In this document: piece after piece, positions 35,523 through 45,777 of the stretch | How positions within the stretch are numbered: the stretch's first letter is position 1 | Layout: each line of letters begins with the position of its first letter | Assembly (NCBI GenBank): GCA_025084515.1 | Contig: JAJAGP010000050.1 | Span: 65,001-129,000, forward strand | Source of the DNA: Ancistrus triradiatus | Taxonomy: Eukaryota; Chordata; Actinopteri; Siluriformes; Loricariidae | Reading direction: 5' to 3' | DNA length: 64,000 bases | Notes under the pieces: generated by a model | What the model saw: only the letters and a program-made list of their open reading frames with translations | Databases searched by the model: none | Told to the model about the DNA's origin: nothing | Translations under genes and position numbers: made by a program

Positions 35523-38500
35523 AGTGCTGTTGGTGGTCATTTTCAAGGAATCTGGGATAGGGGTTCTCTGGTGGCCATAAACCCATGTGACAGGCAAAAG
35601 TGAGTCATGGAGTTTTTAACTGTAATCCGTTATCAGTGGTGGCCAAGTGCCTGAGACAACTAGTGAAAATTCTTGCTTGGATCTTTGTAGAAAAGGACTT
35701 GTACTATATCAGTATAATGACCCAAAACATACCTCAAAGCTTTGCACCAACTGCAGGAAAACCAAGGAGTGGTGACTGTCATGGACTTTCTTCCACACTC
35801 ATCTAAACCAAATCCCATTTATGGGGCCATTATAAGACAAAGAAAATCAACAATTTCGCAACATCACATGGTGCTCTTTGGAATATTGTGAAATCATGCT
35901 AGGATAACATGGATCATCGGGTATTGCACAATCGTGGAGTCTGTGCCAGCTCATGTGCACACTGTCATTACAATTAAAGTGTGAACATAGTAAATACAAA
36001 TACATCCTGACATTAATCAAAAGGTCAATTTTTAAGAATCAAGATTTTTTCAAAGATTGCACTTTCCACTCATTGCTATGCGGATTATCTGTATTTGTAT
36101 AGGTGTGCACATTACGTTCTGTGAAACAGAACATTGGCCGAAATGAGCATTGACCAGCCGTTACCATAGTCATTTAGTAGTTTACATAGTGTTTTATTTT
36201 AAACAATAATATTAAAAGACAATATGAAAACATGTAGTATAGTACTGCACTGTAAAATACAGTAATGAAAAACATTCTATTAAATTAGAGAAAAATGCAA
36301 AATTGAAGCATTTTCACTAGTGGTCTCAGACCTTTGGACACCACTGTTGTTTGCATTCTTCCAAGATATGAAAAGAGCTATAGCAGTTATCAAATGAATA
36401 ACATTTCTGACTAAAAATGACTGACTCTACTTTTAAATACAGGTATGCCCCTTTTAATGTCAATCCAATCCATGACCAAGGTTTTAAACATTGTAATAGG
36501 GAACAAAAATCTGTCTTATATACATCTAATTCACATCTGAATGACAGAACACTTAGTATGAGTGAACCCTTGTGACACCTGCTGACAGTATAGAGAATTG
36601 CAAGCAGAAAACAACATAGTGACATTCCTTTCATTTTAATTTCTCCCTGTTTCAAGTTTCATAAAAGATACAGAGATAAGAATTACTGCATTGTACAGTA
36701 CAGTACTAAATGTGTTCATATTGTGTTGTAATTAATGTTGTTGTTTAAAATAAAACACTATGTGCAAAAGTATCTTAACAGCTACGTGACTACGCTAATG
36801 TCCAGTCAGGGTCCATTTGGTCAGCATCCTGTTTCACAGAACATAAGAACATACTTGTACTTTAGACGTATTGAATATGATTGTCAGGAGCATCTCCTAA
36901 ATGACAAAATATAAATAATACACTGTCTATAAGTCTGACCTATAGCATAGTTCTGTATTAATTTTGTGTTTCTCTTATGACCACTTATGGTTGATTTTAT
37001 CCTTAAGGTATGCCGCTCTCCTCATGTCATTAATGGCCAAAGACTGCAGGTATTTACTGGACACATTAGAATACAACCCTGAATTGCACAAAGGTAATGC
37101 TATATGTTATTTTACAGTATTTAGACAATTGTTGTATAGTCTGGTGTAAATGTGCATTACTGTCTTTACTTATGCAGTCTTTCACACGCAGGTCCTCCAT
37201 TTTACGTGTCTGAAGATGATGTCAAAAATCTGTATGGTGAGTTTATGCTAATTAAATGGAAATTTAATTTGTATACTATATGTACAGTCATGGCCAGAAG
37301 TTTTAAGAATGACACAAATATTATATTTTCACATGATCTGCTGCCCTCTGGTTTTTATGTGTTTGTCAGATGTTTTTATCACATACAGAAATATAATTGC
37401 AATCGTATTATGAGTAACAAAAGCTTTCATTGACAGTTAGAATGAGTTAATGCAGCAAGTCAGTATTTGCAGTGTTGACCCTTCTTCTTCAGGACCTCTG
37501 CAATTCTCCCTGGCATGCTCTCAATCAACTTCTGGACCAAATCCTGACTGATACCCGTCCATTCTTGCACAATCAATGCTTGCATTTTGTCAGAATTTGT
37601 AGGTTTTTGTTTGTCCACCCGTCTCTTGATGATTGACCACAAGTTCTCAATGGGATTAAGATTTCTTGGGGCAGTTTCCAGGCCATGGACCCAAAATCTC
37701 TATGTTTTGTTCCCTGAAGCATTTGGTTATCACCTTTGCTTATGGCATGGTCTCCATCATGCTGGAAAAAAAAGGCATGTTGATCACCCAAAAAACTGCT
37801 TCTTGGACGGTTGGGAGAATTGCTCTCGGAGGACATTCTGGTACAATTCTTTATCATGGTTGTGTTTTAGGCAGGCTGTGAGAGAGCCGATTCCCTTGGC
37901 TGAGAAGCAACCCCACACATGAATGGTTTCAGGATGCTTTACAGTTGGCATGAGACAAGACTGGTGGTAGCGCTCACCTCGTCTTCTCCGAACAAGCTGT
38001 CTTCCAGTTGTCCCAAACGATCGGAAAGGGGATTCATCAGAGAAAATGACTTTACCCCAGTCCTCAGCAGTCCACTCCCTGTACCTTTTGCAGAATATCA
38101 GTCTGTCCCTGATGTTTTTTCTGGAGAGAAGTGGCTTCTTTGCTGCCCTCCTTGAAACCAGGCCTTGCTCCAAGAGTCTCCGCCTCACAGTGCGTGCAGA
38201 TGCACTCACACCTGCCTGCTGCCATTCCTGAGCAAGCTCTGCACTGCTGGTAGCCTGATCCCGCAGCTGAAACACTTTTAAGAGACGGTCCTGGCGCTTG
38301 CTGGTCTTTCTTGGGCGCCCTGGAGCCTTTTTGGAACCTCTCTCCTTGGAGTTCTTGATGATGCGATAGATTGTTGACTGAGGTGCAGTATTTCTAGCTG
38401 CGATACTCTTCCCTGTTGGGCCATTTTTGTGCAGTGCAATGATGACTGCACGTGTTATTTAGAGATAACCATGGTTAACAGAAGAGAAACAATGATGCCA

Positions 38501-41500
38501 AGCACCAGCCTCCTTTTAAAGTGTCCAGTGGTGTCATTCTTACTTCATCATGACAGATTGATCTCCAGCCCTGTCCTCATCAACACCCACACCTGTGTTA
38601 ATGGAGCAATCACTGAAACGATGTTAGCTAATCCTTTTAAGGCAGGGCTGCAATGAAGCTGAAATGTGTTTTGGGGGATAAAGTTCATTTTCTAGGCAAA
38701 TACTGACTTTGCAATTAATTGCTGTTAAGCTGATCACTCTTTATAACATTCTGGAGTATATGCATATTGCCATTATAAAAACTGAAGCAGTAGACTTTGT
38801 GGACATTGATGTTTGTGTCATTCTCAAAACTTTTGGCCATGACTGTATACACACACTGATCACTTTGTTAGGTACAATTCTTTTTCTACACTCATTGTCC
38901 ATTTTATCAGTTCTACACTTGCAGACTATAGTCCATTTTATTTCTCTATGTACTTCGTTAGTCCTCTTTACTCTGTTCTCTAATGGTCAGGACCCCCGCA
39001 GATCAGGTAGTATTTGGGTGGTGGATCATTTTCAGCACTGCAGTGACACTGATGTAGTGGTGGTGGTGGGATAGTGTGTGTTGGATCAGACGCAGCAGTG
39101 CTGCTAGAGTTTTTAAGCACTGCTTTCACTCACTGTGCGCTCTGTTAGACAGATCTACCATATTGTTATACCTTGTAGATGTGAAATCAGAGATAGTAGC
39201 TCATTTGTTGTTGCAGTTTGTTTTACAACCGCTAGGCTACCACAGTCCCCATCCAATTTGTGCGAGATTCAGCAGGTTTGTGTAGTCCAGCAGTGACACT
39301 GAAGTGTTTAAAAACTCCAGCAGCACTGCTGAGTCTTATCCAAATGTACCAGCACAACATAATATATAACTTTGTAATATATAAATAATACAAAGTTGCA
39401 CATAAGCATTCTGTTTAATAATACAGCCTGTTACTCAGAGAAACTTCCAATAAGCCTAAATGCTCAGCTCTCGACAGCACGGGACAAAGAACGCAGTAAT
39501 GCGACACACTGCTGGCTGAAATTTAATTGACATTTTAAATATAGCTATTCATAAATATGTATCTATGTGTCTATCTATTGTACCTTGATATGCATCTTCA
39601 AGGTACAATGTTTGGCATATTAAATACCATTTTTACTTTCCTTGTGTATCATTTGATTTATGTAACACAAAAACGCTACTCGTGAGATACATTAGGTGTG
39701 AGCAGTTTAAAGTTTAAATGAAACCTATGCCACTGCAACAAGTCACAATAATCTGATATTTGCATATATAAATAAGAAAAGACGACCATTCAGTTAATGT
39801 ACAATCTGTTATATGAAATGTTATCTTCTGAGCACTTTGGCCAGGTGAAATTCTTGGGCGCAGCTCCACTGGCAGATGTCTAGAGAGTGGCTTTATAAGA
39901 GATCATAAATGCCAGAAGCAGTGCTTAATTTGTAAGGGAAAACCGAGAGTGGGCATGAAGTGAAAATGTTCCGGAATGAATAAACAACTGTGCTTATAGT
40001 TCCACACCTAATACAGTAGCCTTAAAAACAGAATATCTATATCAATGAAGAATACTTACAATGTCTTAACTTTCGGTTGTCTTTTTTCACCATTCCCAAC
40101 CCTCGCTGTCCAAGAGCTCTCCTGAAGCGTGAGCGTGCATGTGACTGATGGTCAAGGAAAATGACCAGTTTGGGTTTTTGGGAAGGAGGTTGTTACACAC
40201 GAGTACCATTTTTATTAAAATTCATTTATTAATATTGTCCATTTTCATTTTATTTTATATATAAAAAGTAGAGGTGCTTATTTCAGACAAATAAGGACAC
40301 GAACGCATGTACTCCAAATATGAGAGGTACTGGATCTTGGTCCGGCAGAATACTGTTACGGTTCGCCATAATAAAACAAAGGCGAACCGTAAAAAAAAAA
40401 AAAAAGCATAAAGGTTTTTAGGACCCAATTGCAGTTAGCTCCAGATGGAAACTGTGAACCAAAATATAAAATAAATAATAAAGGAACTAGAACAAAATGG
40501 AAAATGAAGATACGCCGTTAACGGCTGGCAGCTGAGGATTGAACCCTAGTCACTCATGACAGGGTCTGTTGCTCTAACGTCTTGCCACGAGCTGGCTGGA
40601 ATGACTTGAGCTGAAACAGAAAGGATAAAGAACAAAAACGAATGCCACGCGGAGCGGACTCAAAAACTAAACCACTCCTTCATATGTCAAATGAAAGGAG
40701 GAGAGGGCAGACTACGCACGTGGCAGGTGAAAATAAAAAGAACAAACGAACGAAAACCGAAAGCGCTCGGTGAAAAGAGCGGAGCCTTACGCAATCGACA
40801 TAGCTCGAGCAGATCCCGAGCGGAGCCGAGCGGGATGTGTCACGTGACTGCGTCGGCCATGTGTCACAGAAGGAGAGGCTCGAGACTGAAAAGGCAGCGC
40901 AGTGAACCTTTAAAAACAAATGCGATAGTGAAGGAATCTTTTTCTGCACTAGATCTAATCCCTAGCTTACCTCCGGTCTTCTGAGCCGTATGTGGCCTAC
41001 CTCCTTTACGATTCAGGTCTACCACTAAGCCTGACAGGACCGGATAATTGTGACCACATAAGCAAAACGCCACAGCGAAAAGGCAGCAAGGTCGGCGAGC
41101 CAGCAGGTGTTGCTAATAAGACAGGCAATGCCTCTAAAGACTGGCGCCTGCATACCGCAGAACGCTGAGTGAGCGTAAGGGCATAAGTGAGCCGACGCTG
41201 CGCTCTAGCGTCCAAAAGGTGGAGGCCAGCGCGAATCCTAACAAATCTGGGTCAAATTAAACACCGACTAGAAGATTGTAGATTTATTCATACAGCTTAC
41301 ATAGAATTTGGCATCAAGCTACTTTCTTTATTTCCTGAAACACCACTAGGGACTCTCAAAAATAAAGTATGTTGATTTGAATGCACTTTGTTCAAAAAAC
41401 ATTGATTTCTGCATCCGAATAGTTTTTTTTCTTTGTTTTGAAAAAATTTTTGCTGTGTTCTTCAGTCCAAAGCCTTTATTATACAGTGGATATTTGTTAT

Positions 41501-44500
41501 TCATGGGCATGGATTATGGTAATTGTATGCTAATTTTAAAGGAACATGTACCATTTATGAACGATTGGTATTCATGAACATGCTGTACTAATGAATCTCG
41601 TGTTTATGCGGCGTTCATGAATCTGGTGAAGAGTTTTCGGAAATGTCCGTTTACGTGTAATTTACTCGCAGTTTACTCGTCTTTTTATTACAAAGGTTTC
41701 ATGAATGAGGCCATGAGTGTAGCAACAAGGAGGTGTACCAGATGATAAAGTGATCTGTGTGTATAAATATCTATATATATATACACAATGAATTCGAAAA
41801 GTCATCAGACCCTTTCACTTTTTACCACATTTTGATATGTTGGGGCTTGTGTTAAAATAAAATAAAAAAACAAATCAAGTTTTTCCTCCATCATTCTGCA
41901 CTCAATAACCCCTTAATGACAATGATAATAACTGAAAACAGAATTTTAGAATTATTGCAAATTTATTGAAAAGGAAAAACTAAAATATTGCATTGACACA
42001 AGTATTCAGACCCTTTACTCAGTACTTAGTTGAAGCATCTTTGGCAGTAATTACAGCATCCAGTCTTCTTGGGTGTGATGTCACAATGTTTCCACACCTG
42101 GGTTTTGGGATTTCCTACCATTCTTCACTGCAGATCCTCTCAAGCCCTGTCAGGTTGGATGGAGACTGTCTATGGACGGCCACTTTCAGGTCTCTCCAGA
42201 GGTGTTTGATTGGGTTTAAGTCAGGGCTCTGAAGGACATTCACAGAGTTGTTCCTAAGCAAGTCCTTTGTTGTCTTGACTGTGTGGTTAGGGACATTGTC
42301 TTGTTGGAACGTGAACCTTCGGCCCAGTCTGAGGTCCCAAGCGCTCTGGATCAGATTTTCATTTAGAATATCCCTGTACTTTTCTCCATTCAGCTTTCCC
42401 TCAATCCTGACCAGTCTCCCTGTCCCAGCCGCTGAAAAACACCCCCACAGCATGATGCTGCCACCACCACTGTCGGGATGATATTGGGCAGGTGGGCAGA
42501 CGAGCAGCGCCTGCTTCCCTCCAAACATGACACTTTGAATTGAGGCAGAAAGTTCAATCTTGGTTTCATTTGACCAGAGAATCTTGTTTCTGACAATCTG
42601 AGAGACCTTTAGGTGCCTTTTTGCAAACTGCAGGGTTTCATGCGTCATTTACTGAGGAGAAGCTTCTGAGAGGCTTCTTTATGGCCACTCTGCCATAAAG
42701 CCCAGGTTGGCGGGGTGCTGCAGTGATGATTGATTTTCTGGAAGTTTCTCCTGTCTGCACACAGGATCTTTGGAGCTCAGCCAGAGTGACCATTGAGTTC
42801 TTGGTCACCTCTCTTACTAAGGCTTTTCTCCCCCGATTTACTTAGTTGTTGGGCAGCCAGCTCTAGGAAGAGACTTGGTTGTTCAAATCTTCTTCAATTT
42901 AAGAATTATGGAGGCCACTGTGCTCTTGGAAGCTTTCAGAGCAGCATCATTTTTGTAGCCTTCTCCAGATCTGTGCCTCCACACAATCCTGTCTGTGAGC
43001 TCTACAGGTAATTCTGTTCTCCTTGTGGCTTGGTTTTTGCTCTGATATGCATTGTTAGCTGTGAGAACTTGTATACAGTGGGGCAAAAAACGTATTTAGT
43101 CAGCCACTGATTCTGCAAGTTCTCCTACTTAGATGAGAGCTCTGTAGTTTTCATCATAGGTACACTTCAACTATGAGAGACAAAATGGAAAAAAAAATCC
43201 AGGAAATCATATTGTAGGATTTTTAAAGAATTAAACTGTAAATTATGGTGGAAAATAAGTATTTGGTCAATAACAAAAGTTCAGCTCAATACTTTGTAAC
43301 ATAACCTTTGTTGGCAATGCAGAGGTCAATCTTTTCCTGTAAGTCTTCACCAGGTTTGCACATACTGTAGCTGGTATTTTGGCCCATTCCTCCATGCAGA
43401 TCTCCTCTAGAGCAGTCATGTTTTGGGGCTGTCACTCCACAAATTGGGTTGGGGTCTGGAGACTGGCTAGGCCACTTCAGGACCTTGAAATGCTTTTTAC
43501 GGAGCCACTCCTTCATTGCCCGAGCGGTGTGTTTGGGATCATTGTCATGCTGGAAGACCCAGCCATGTTCCATTTTCAATGCTCTCACTGATGGAAGGAG
43601 GTTTTGGCTTAAAAACTCATGATACATGGCCCCGTTCATTCTTCCCTTAACACGGATCAGTCGCCCTGTACCCTCTGCAGAAAAACATCCCCAAAGCATG
43701 ATGTTTCCAACCCCATGCTTCACAGTAGGTATGGTGTTCTTGGGATGCGACTCGGCATCCATTCTCCTCCAGTTGAGTTTTTACCAAAAAGTTCTATTTT
43801 GGTTTCATCTGACCACATGATATTCTCCCAATCCTCTTCTGGATCATCCATATGCTCTCTGGCAAACTTCAGACAGGCCTGGACATGTACTGGCTTAAAC
43901 AGGGGGGCACGCCTGGAACTGCAGGATCTGAGTCTCTTTTGGCGTAGTGTGTTACTGATGGTAGCCTTGTTGCTTTGGTCCCAGCTCTCTGCAGGTCATT
44001 CATCACGTCCCTCCGTGTAGGTCTGGGATTTTTGCTCACTGTTCGAGGCAGATTATCAATGGTCTTGTATGTATTACAATTGCTCCCACAGTTGATTTAT
44101 TCACACCAACCTGCTTGCCTATTGTAGATTCACTCTTCCCAGCCTGGTGCAGGTCTACAATTTTCTTCCTGGTGTCCTTCGACAGCTCTTTGGTTTTGGC
44201 CATACTTATTTTTCACCATGATTTACAATTAAATTCTTTAGAAATCCTACAATGTGATTTCCTAAAAAAATTTTTTTCATTTTGTCTCTCATAGTTGAAG
44301 TGTACCTATGATGAAAATGACAGACCTCTCATCTTTCTAAGTAGGAGAACTTGCACAATCAGTGGCTGACTACATACTTTTTTGCCCCACTGTACACTTT
44401 AACTATGGGAGTCAAAATGAGAAAAAAAAATTAATCGACCAAAGACCTGTTGAAGGACACCAGGAAGAAAATTCTAGACTAGAATTCGTGTCCCTTTGCT

Positions 44501-45777
44501 TGTCGAGTTTGGAAGAAGAAGAATGCTGACTTACATCCCAATAACACCATACCTACTCTGAAGCATGGGGGTGGAAACATCATGCTTTGTGGCTGTTTTT
44601 CTGCAGAGTGGACAGGATGACTGATCCGTGTTAAGGGAAGAATGAACGGGGCCATGTATCGTGAGTTTTTAAGCCATCCTTTCATCAGTGAGAGCATTGA
44701 AGATGGAACATGGCTGGGTCTTCCAGCATGACAATGATCTGTAACGCACTGCTCGGGCAATGAAGGAGTGGCTCCATTAAAAAGCATTTCAAGGTCCAGG
44801 AGTTGTCCTAACCAGTCTCCAGACCTCAACCTCATAGAAAATGTGTGGAGGGAATTGAAAGTCTGTGTTGCCCCAAAACATGACTGCTCTAAAGGAGATC
44901 TGCATGGAGGAATGGGCCAAAATACCAGCTACAGTGTGTGCAAACCTGGTGAAGACTTACAGGAAACGTTTGACCTCTGTCATTGCCAACAAAGATTATG
45001 CTACAAAGTATTGAGGTCAACCAAATTTATTGACCAAATACTTATTTTCCACCATAATTTAAAATATTTAAATTCTTTAAAAATATTACAATATGATTTC
45101 TTGGATTTTGTTTTTATGATTTTGTCTCTCATAGTTGGAGTGTACCTACGATGAAAATTACAGACCTCTCTCATCTTTCTAAGTAGGAGAACTTGCACAA
45201 TCAGTGGCTGACTAAATACTTTTTGCACCACTGTAAGCAAGTGTGTGTCTTTCCAACTAATGTCCACCTGTGGTAAATTCAGTTGATTTGACATGAAGTG
45301 TAGAACATCTCAAAGGTGATCAAGAGAAACTGGAGTCCCCCAGAGCTAAATTTCAGAGCAAAGAGCCTAAATACTTGTGTCCATTTGAAATGTTAATTTT
45401 TCTTTTTTTATAAATTTCTAAAATTGTTTTCACTTTCTCATTATGGGGTACTGAGTACAGATTGATGTGACTACAGACTGTAATTACAGAACTAAAAAGT
45501 GCTCCTATATGGTAAACAGAGGCGGATATACTGGACACTGAGTGTATAAACAAAAGGCTGGTCATAATATTGTCATTGGACTGTGTATATAATGCCTGGA
45601 ATGTAATGTAGCATGAATAATGTAGGTATAACAAATTCTATATGCCCCTGTTTCCCAGGTGAAGCTTGTGACATTGTGCTGGTTCAGACTGCAGATGCCT
45701 TTGAGGAAAGATGTACAGCGTGGGGAATAGATTCACTTACAGAGAAGGTGTACCTTCTGACTCCAAAAAACATCTAA
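30073..45777 (+). CDS. tpmt: thiopurine (thiol) S-methyltransferase, 8 coding exons, exon 4 disrupted
   Basis: The enzyme transfers methyl from S-adenosylmethionine to thiols and selenols, including thiopurine drugs, in the cytosol. Coding exons: 30073-30167, 30324-30416, 30516-30648, 35240-35292, 35525-35599, 37008-37093, 37192-37236, 45659-45777, totalling 699 nt (232 residues plus stop), the family's usual size. Visible family blocks: LSEWEEKWQEGKIGFHQ (11-27), FLFPLCGKAVDIKW (50-63, SAM pocket), HTVVGVEFSEKAI (69-81, acidic SAM contact in GVE), IWDRGSLVAINP (134-145), GPPFYVSEDDVKNLYG (179-194) and AFEERCTAWGID near the end. Intron 1 has a GC donor (GCAAGT). Exon 4 fits by position, length and phase, but its family residues are split over two frames and frame 0 has TAA at 35255-35257, so the locus may be a pseudogene or carry assembly indels. 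A 5' leader acceptor lies just upstream (ACAG ending at 30060). Introns 3 and 7 (4.6 and 8.4 kb) are mostly transposons. Confidence 0.9.
30720..31195. repeat. unnamed teleost interspersed repeat in tpmt intron 3, copy 1
   Basis: Blocks GTGGTGGATCATT-like, CAGTGACACT (several times), AACCTCCAGCAGCACTGCTG, CACCACATCAGTGTCACTGC and GTACCAGCACAACA recur at 38850-39365. Palindromic CAGTGACACTG/CAGTGTCACTG motifs suggest a foldback structure. Confidence 0.65.
31244..32646 (-). mobile_element. composite non-autonomous hAT element with PIF/Harbinger-like core, copy 2
   Basis: It is in inverse orientation to 4934-6237, with the same ends (TAGGGCTGCAAC) and a perfect 8-bp target duplication CTTACAAG at 31236-31243 and 32647-32654. 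The internal element (about 31461-32297) has the same junctions as in copy 1, so it was already inside before dispersal. On the minus strand, RRQNALRRSLLYPSHP and MRAGRTS pieces of the Harbinger-like N-terminus are visible. It is about 100 bp longer overall than copy 1, with extra sequence near one internal end. It lies in tpmt intron 3. Confidence 0.8.
32655..33345 (+). mobile_element. non-LTR retrotransposon fragment: RNase H and C-terminal domain
   Basis: Coding text includes YCWILSHCNIMGNKEAENLA (compare the WVPSHxGIxGNExAD motif of retroelement RNase H), then RRDETALTRCRIGHSALTHR, LLLGEDASSCQTC, TIKHLLTDCPATNNIRKKYY and MKDVFER. This order is that of I-clade or Nimb-like elements with a C-terminal RNase H. 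Frameshifts separate the parts and the RT is absent. Confidence 0.72.
33510..33650. repeat. terminal fragment of the 30.7/38.9 kb repeat family
   Basis: ACTACAGTCTGTAATTGTAG, AAACAAGGAGGTGGTCATGA and similar text recur at 45470-45600. Confidence 0.5.
33955..34115. repeat. SINE-tail fragment with (CATT)n
   Basis: (ATTC)n is followed by sequence like the reverse end of the window's SINE family (GGTACAAGGCAGGAACCAAT). Confidence 0.5.
34696..34850. repeat. compound microsatellite (TA)n-(GA)n-(G)n
   Basis: About 16 TA units, then purine-only GA/GAGG repeats, then an uninterrupted G run of about 20, then GGGGGCGGCAC. It lies in tpmt intron 3. Confidence 0.95.
35240..35292 (+). pseudogene. tpmt: tpmt coding exon 4 with compensating indels and an in-frame stop
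   Basis: The segment is flanked by a good acceptor (TTTCCCAG) and donor (CAG|GTACTG). Its 53-nt length is what the neighbouring phases need (0 in, 2 out). The expected family sequence here resembles S-x-G-N-I-S-L-Y-Q-C-D-L-Y-K-F-S. Frame 0 reads SLVEI then TAA. Frame 2 retains CGNIT and frame 1 retains LYQ..ILYKFS, so similarity jumps between frames as if single-base losses and an insertion had occurred. No better exon 4 was seen elsewhere between 30649 and 35524. The cause could be true inactivation, a haplotype variant, or assembly error; a (CT)n tract lies about 155 bp downstream. Confidence 0.6.
35448..35520. repeat. (CT)n microsatellite abutting the tpmt exon 5 acceptor
   Basis: About 36 CT units end exactly where ACAG (35521-35524) begins. 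The microsatellite therefore forms the polypyrimidine tract of this 232-bp intron. Confidence 0.95.
35640..35990 (+). mobile_element. Tc1-like transposase remnant in tpmt intron 5
   Basis: Broken frames give an ISIMTQNIPQ stretch (compare DNDPKHT), then HLWGHYKTKKI, TSHGALWNIVKSC and DNMDHRVL, the C-terminal blocks of Tc1 transposases. Confidence 0.72.
36111..36852. mobile_element. foldback element with about 190-bp inverted arms
   Basis: Left arm GTTCTGTGAAACAG (36115) ... ACATAGTGTTTTATTTTAAA; the right arm is its reverse complement (TTTAAAATAAAACACTATGT, CTGTTTCACAGAAC at 36833-36846). The arms stay similar for about 190 bases with scattered differences. The centre (about 36300-36660) contains another terminal-repeat-like motif and no coding sequence. 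It is in tpmt intron 5. Confidence 0.7.
37285..38845 (-). mobile_element. full-length Tc1-like element with decayed transposase
   Basis: The 1561-bp element has ends CAGTCATGGCCAGAAGTTTT and its near-perfect inverse, with TA on both sides (37283-37284, 38846-38847). The minus-strand transposase includes a helix-turn-helix region (SIAARNTAPQSTIYRIIKNS), GRPRKTS, a long open part (38275-37784) with WGKVIFSDESPF (first D of DDE), VWGCFSAKGIGSL, a shifted FFQHDGDH (second D), and C-terminal LIESMPGRIAEVLKKKGQH. Stops and shifts make it inactive. It is in tpmt intron 7. Confidence 0.88.
38850..39365. repeat. unnamed teleost interspersed repeat, copy 2
   Basis: Collinear with 30720-31195 (TTCTCTAATGGTCAGG, GTGGTGGATCATTTTCAGC, CAGCAGTGACACTGAAGTG, CTCCAGCAGCACTGCTGAG), with a foreign insert around 39120-39270 ending in a CTAGGCTACCACAGTCCCC piece like the repeat at 19.4 kb. 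Confidence 0.65.
39366..40279. other. non-coding tpmt intron 7 DNA
   Basis: A+T-rich; nothing identifiable. Confidence 0.35.
40280..41260 (-). repeat. unclassified CpG-rich repeat-like segment with tRNA-like box and 3' hairpin
   Basis: It is clearly richer in G, C and CpG than the intron around it. On the minus strand it has a tRNA-like stretch at about 40597-40525 (AGCTCGTGGCAAGACG as a possible A-box and GGGTTCAATCCTC as a B-box). After a poly-T run it ends with a perfect 12-bp-arm hairpin TTACGGTTCGCC/GGCGAACCGTAA at about 40355-40392. No coding domain was recognised. It may be a SINE-like retroelement or LTR piece. Confidence 0.4.
41261..41786. other. non-coding tpmt intron 7 DNA
   Basis: No recognisable feature apart from a short (TA)n at 41770-41782. 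Confidence 0.35.
43076..44392 (-). mobile_element. Tc1-like element (CAGTGGGGCAAAAA family), full length, copy A
   Basis: Both ends are present (CAGTGGGGCAAAAAACG and, reversed, CAGTGGGGCAAAAAAGTATG), with TA at 43074-43075 and 44393-44394. The minus-strand transposase retains VKHGVGNIMLWGCFSAEGTG, VFQHDNDPKHTARAMKEWL and WPSQSPDPNPI, but with shifts and a truncated final part. Confidence 0.88.
44395..45233 (+). mobile_element. Tc1-like element of the same family, copy B, truncated
   Basis: It is in opposite orientation to copy A. It starts inside the family consensus at CACTTTAACTATGGGAGTCA and ends with the intact terminus ..TTTTTGCACCACTG at 45233 followed by TA. Coding scraps: NQSPDLNLIENVWRELK and APKHDCSKGDLHGGMGQNTS. 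Confidence 0.8.
45474..45605. repeat. terminal fragment of the 30.7/38.9 kb repeat family
   Basis: GACTACAGACTGTAATTACAG and AAACAAAAGGCTGGTCATAA match 33510-33650. It lies just upstream of the last tpmt exon. Confidence 0.5.

Larger units (their letters stand above)
41787..45472 (-). mobile_element. outer Tc1-like element interrupted by nested Tc1 copies
   Basis: The left part 41787-43075 starts with ATTCGAAAAGTCATCAGACC (a known Tc1-type terminus) and holds a minus-strand transposase: ILWSNETKIEL, SGGGSIMLWGCFSAAGTGRL, FQQDNVPNHTVKTTKDLL, LQSPDLNPIKHLWRDLK. The element resumes after 45235 with AAGCAAGTGTGTGTCTTTCC and continues to about 45472, where the end is lost. 43076-45235 is inserted DNA. 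The frame is broken at several points. Confidence 0.78.

Noticed and set aside
35299..35597. ORFs with long Ser-Leu or Arg-Glu repeats
   Set aside because: They translate the (CT)n microsatellite in tpmt intron 4.
40525..40597. Intact tRNA gene on the minus strand
   Set aside because: Box-like motifs exist but the acceptor stem does not pair and the anticodon arm is unclear; kept only as a tRNA-like part of a repeat.
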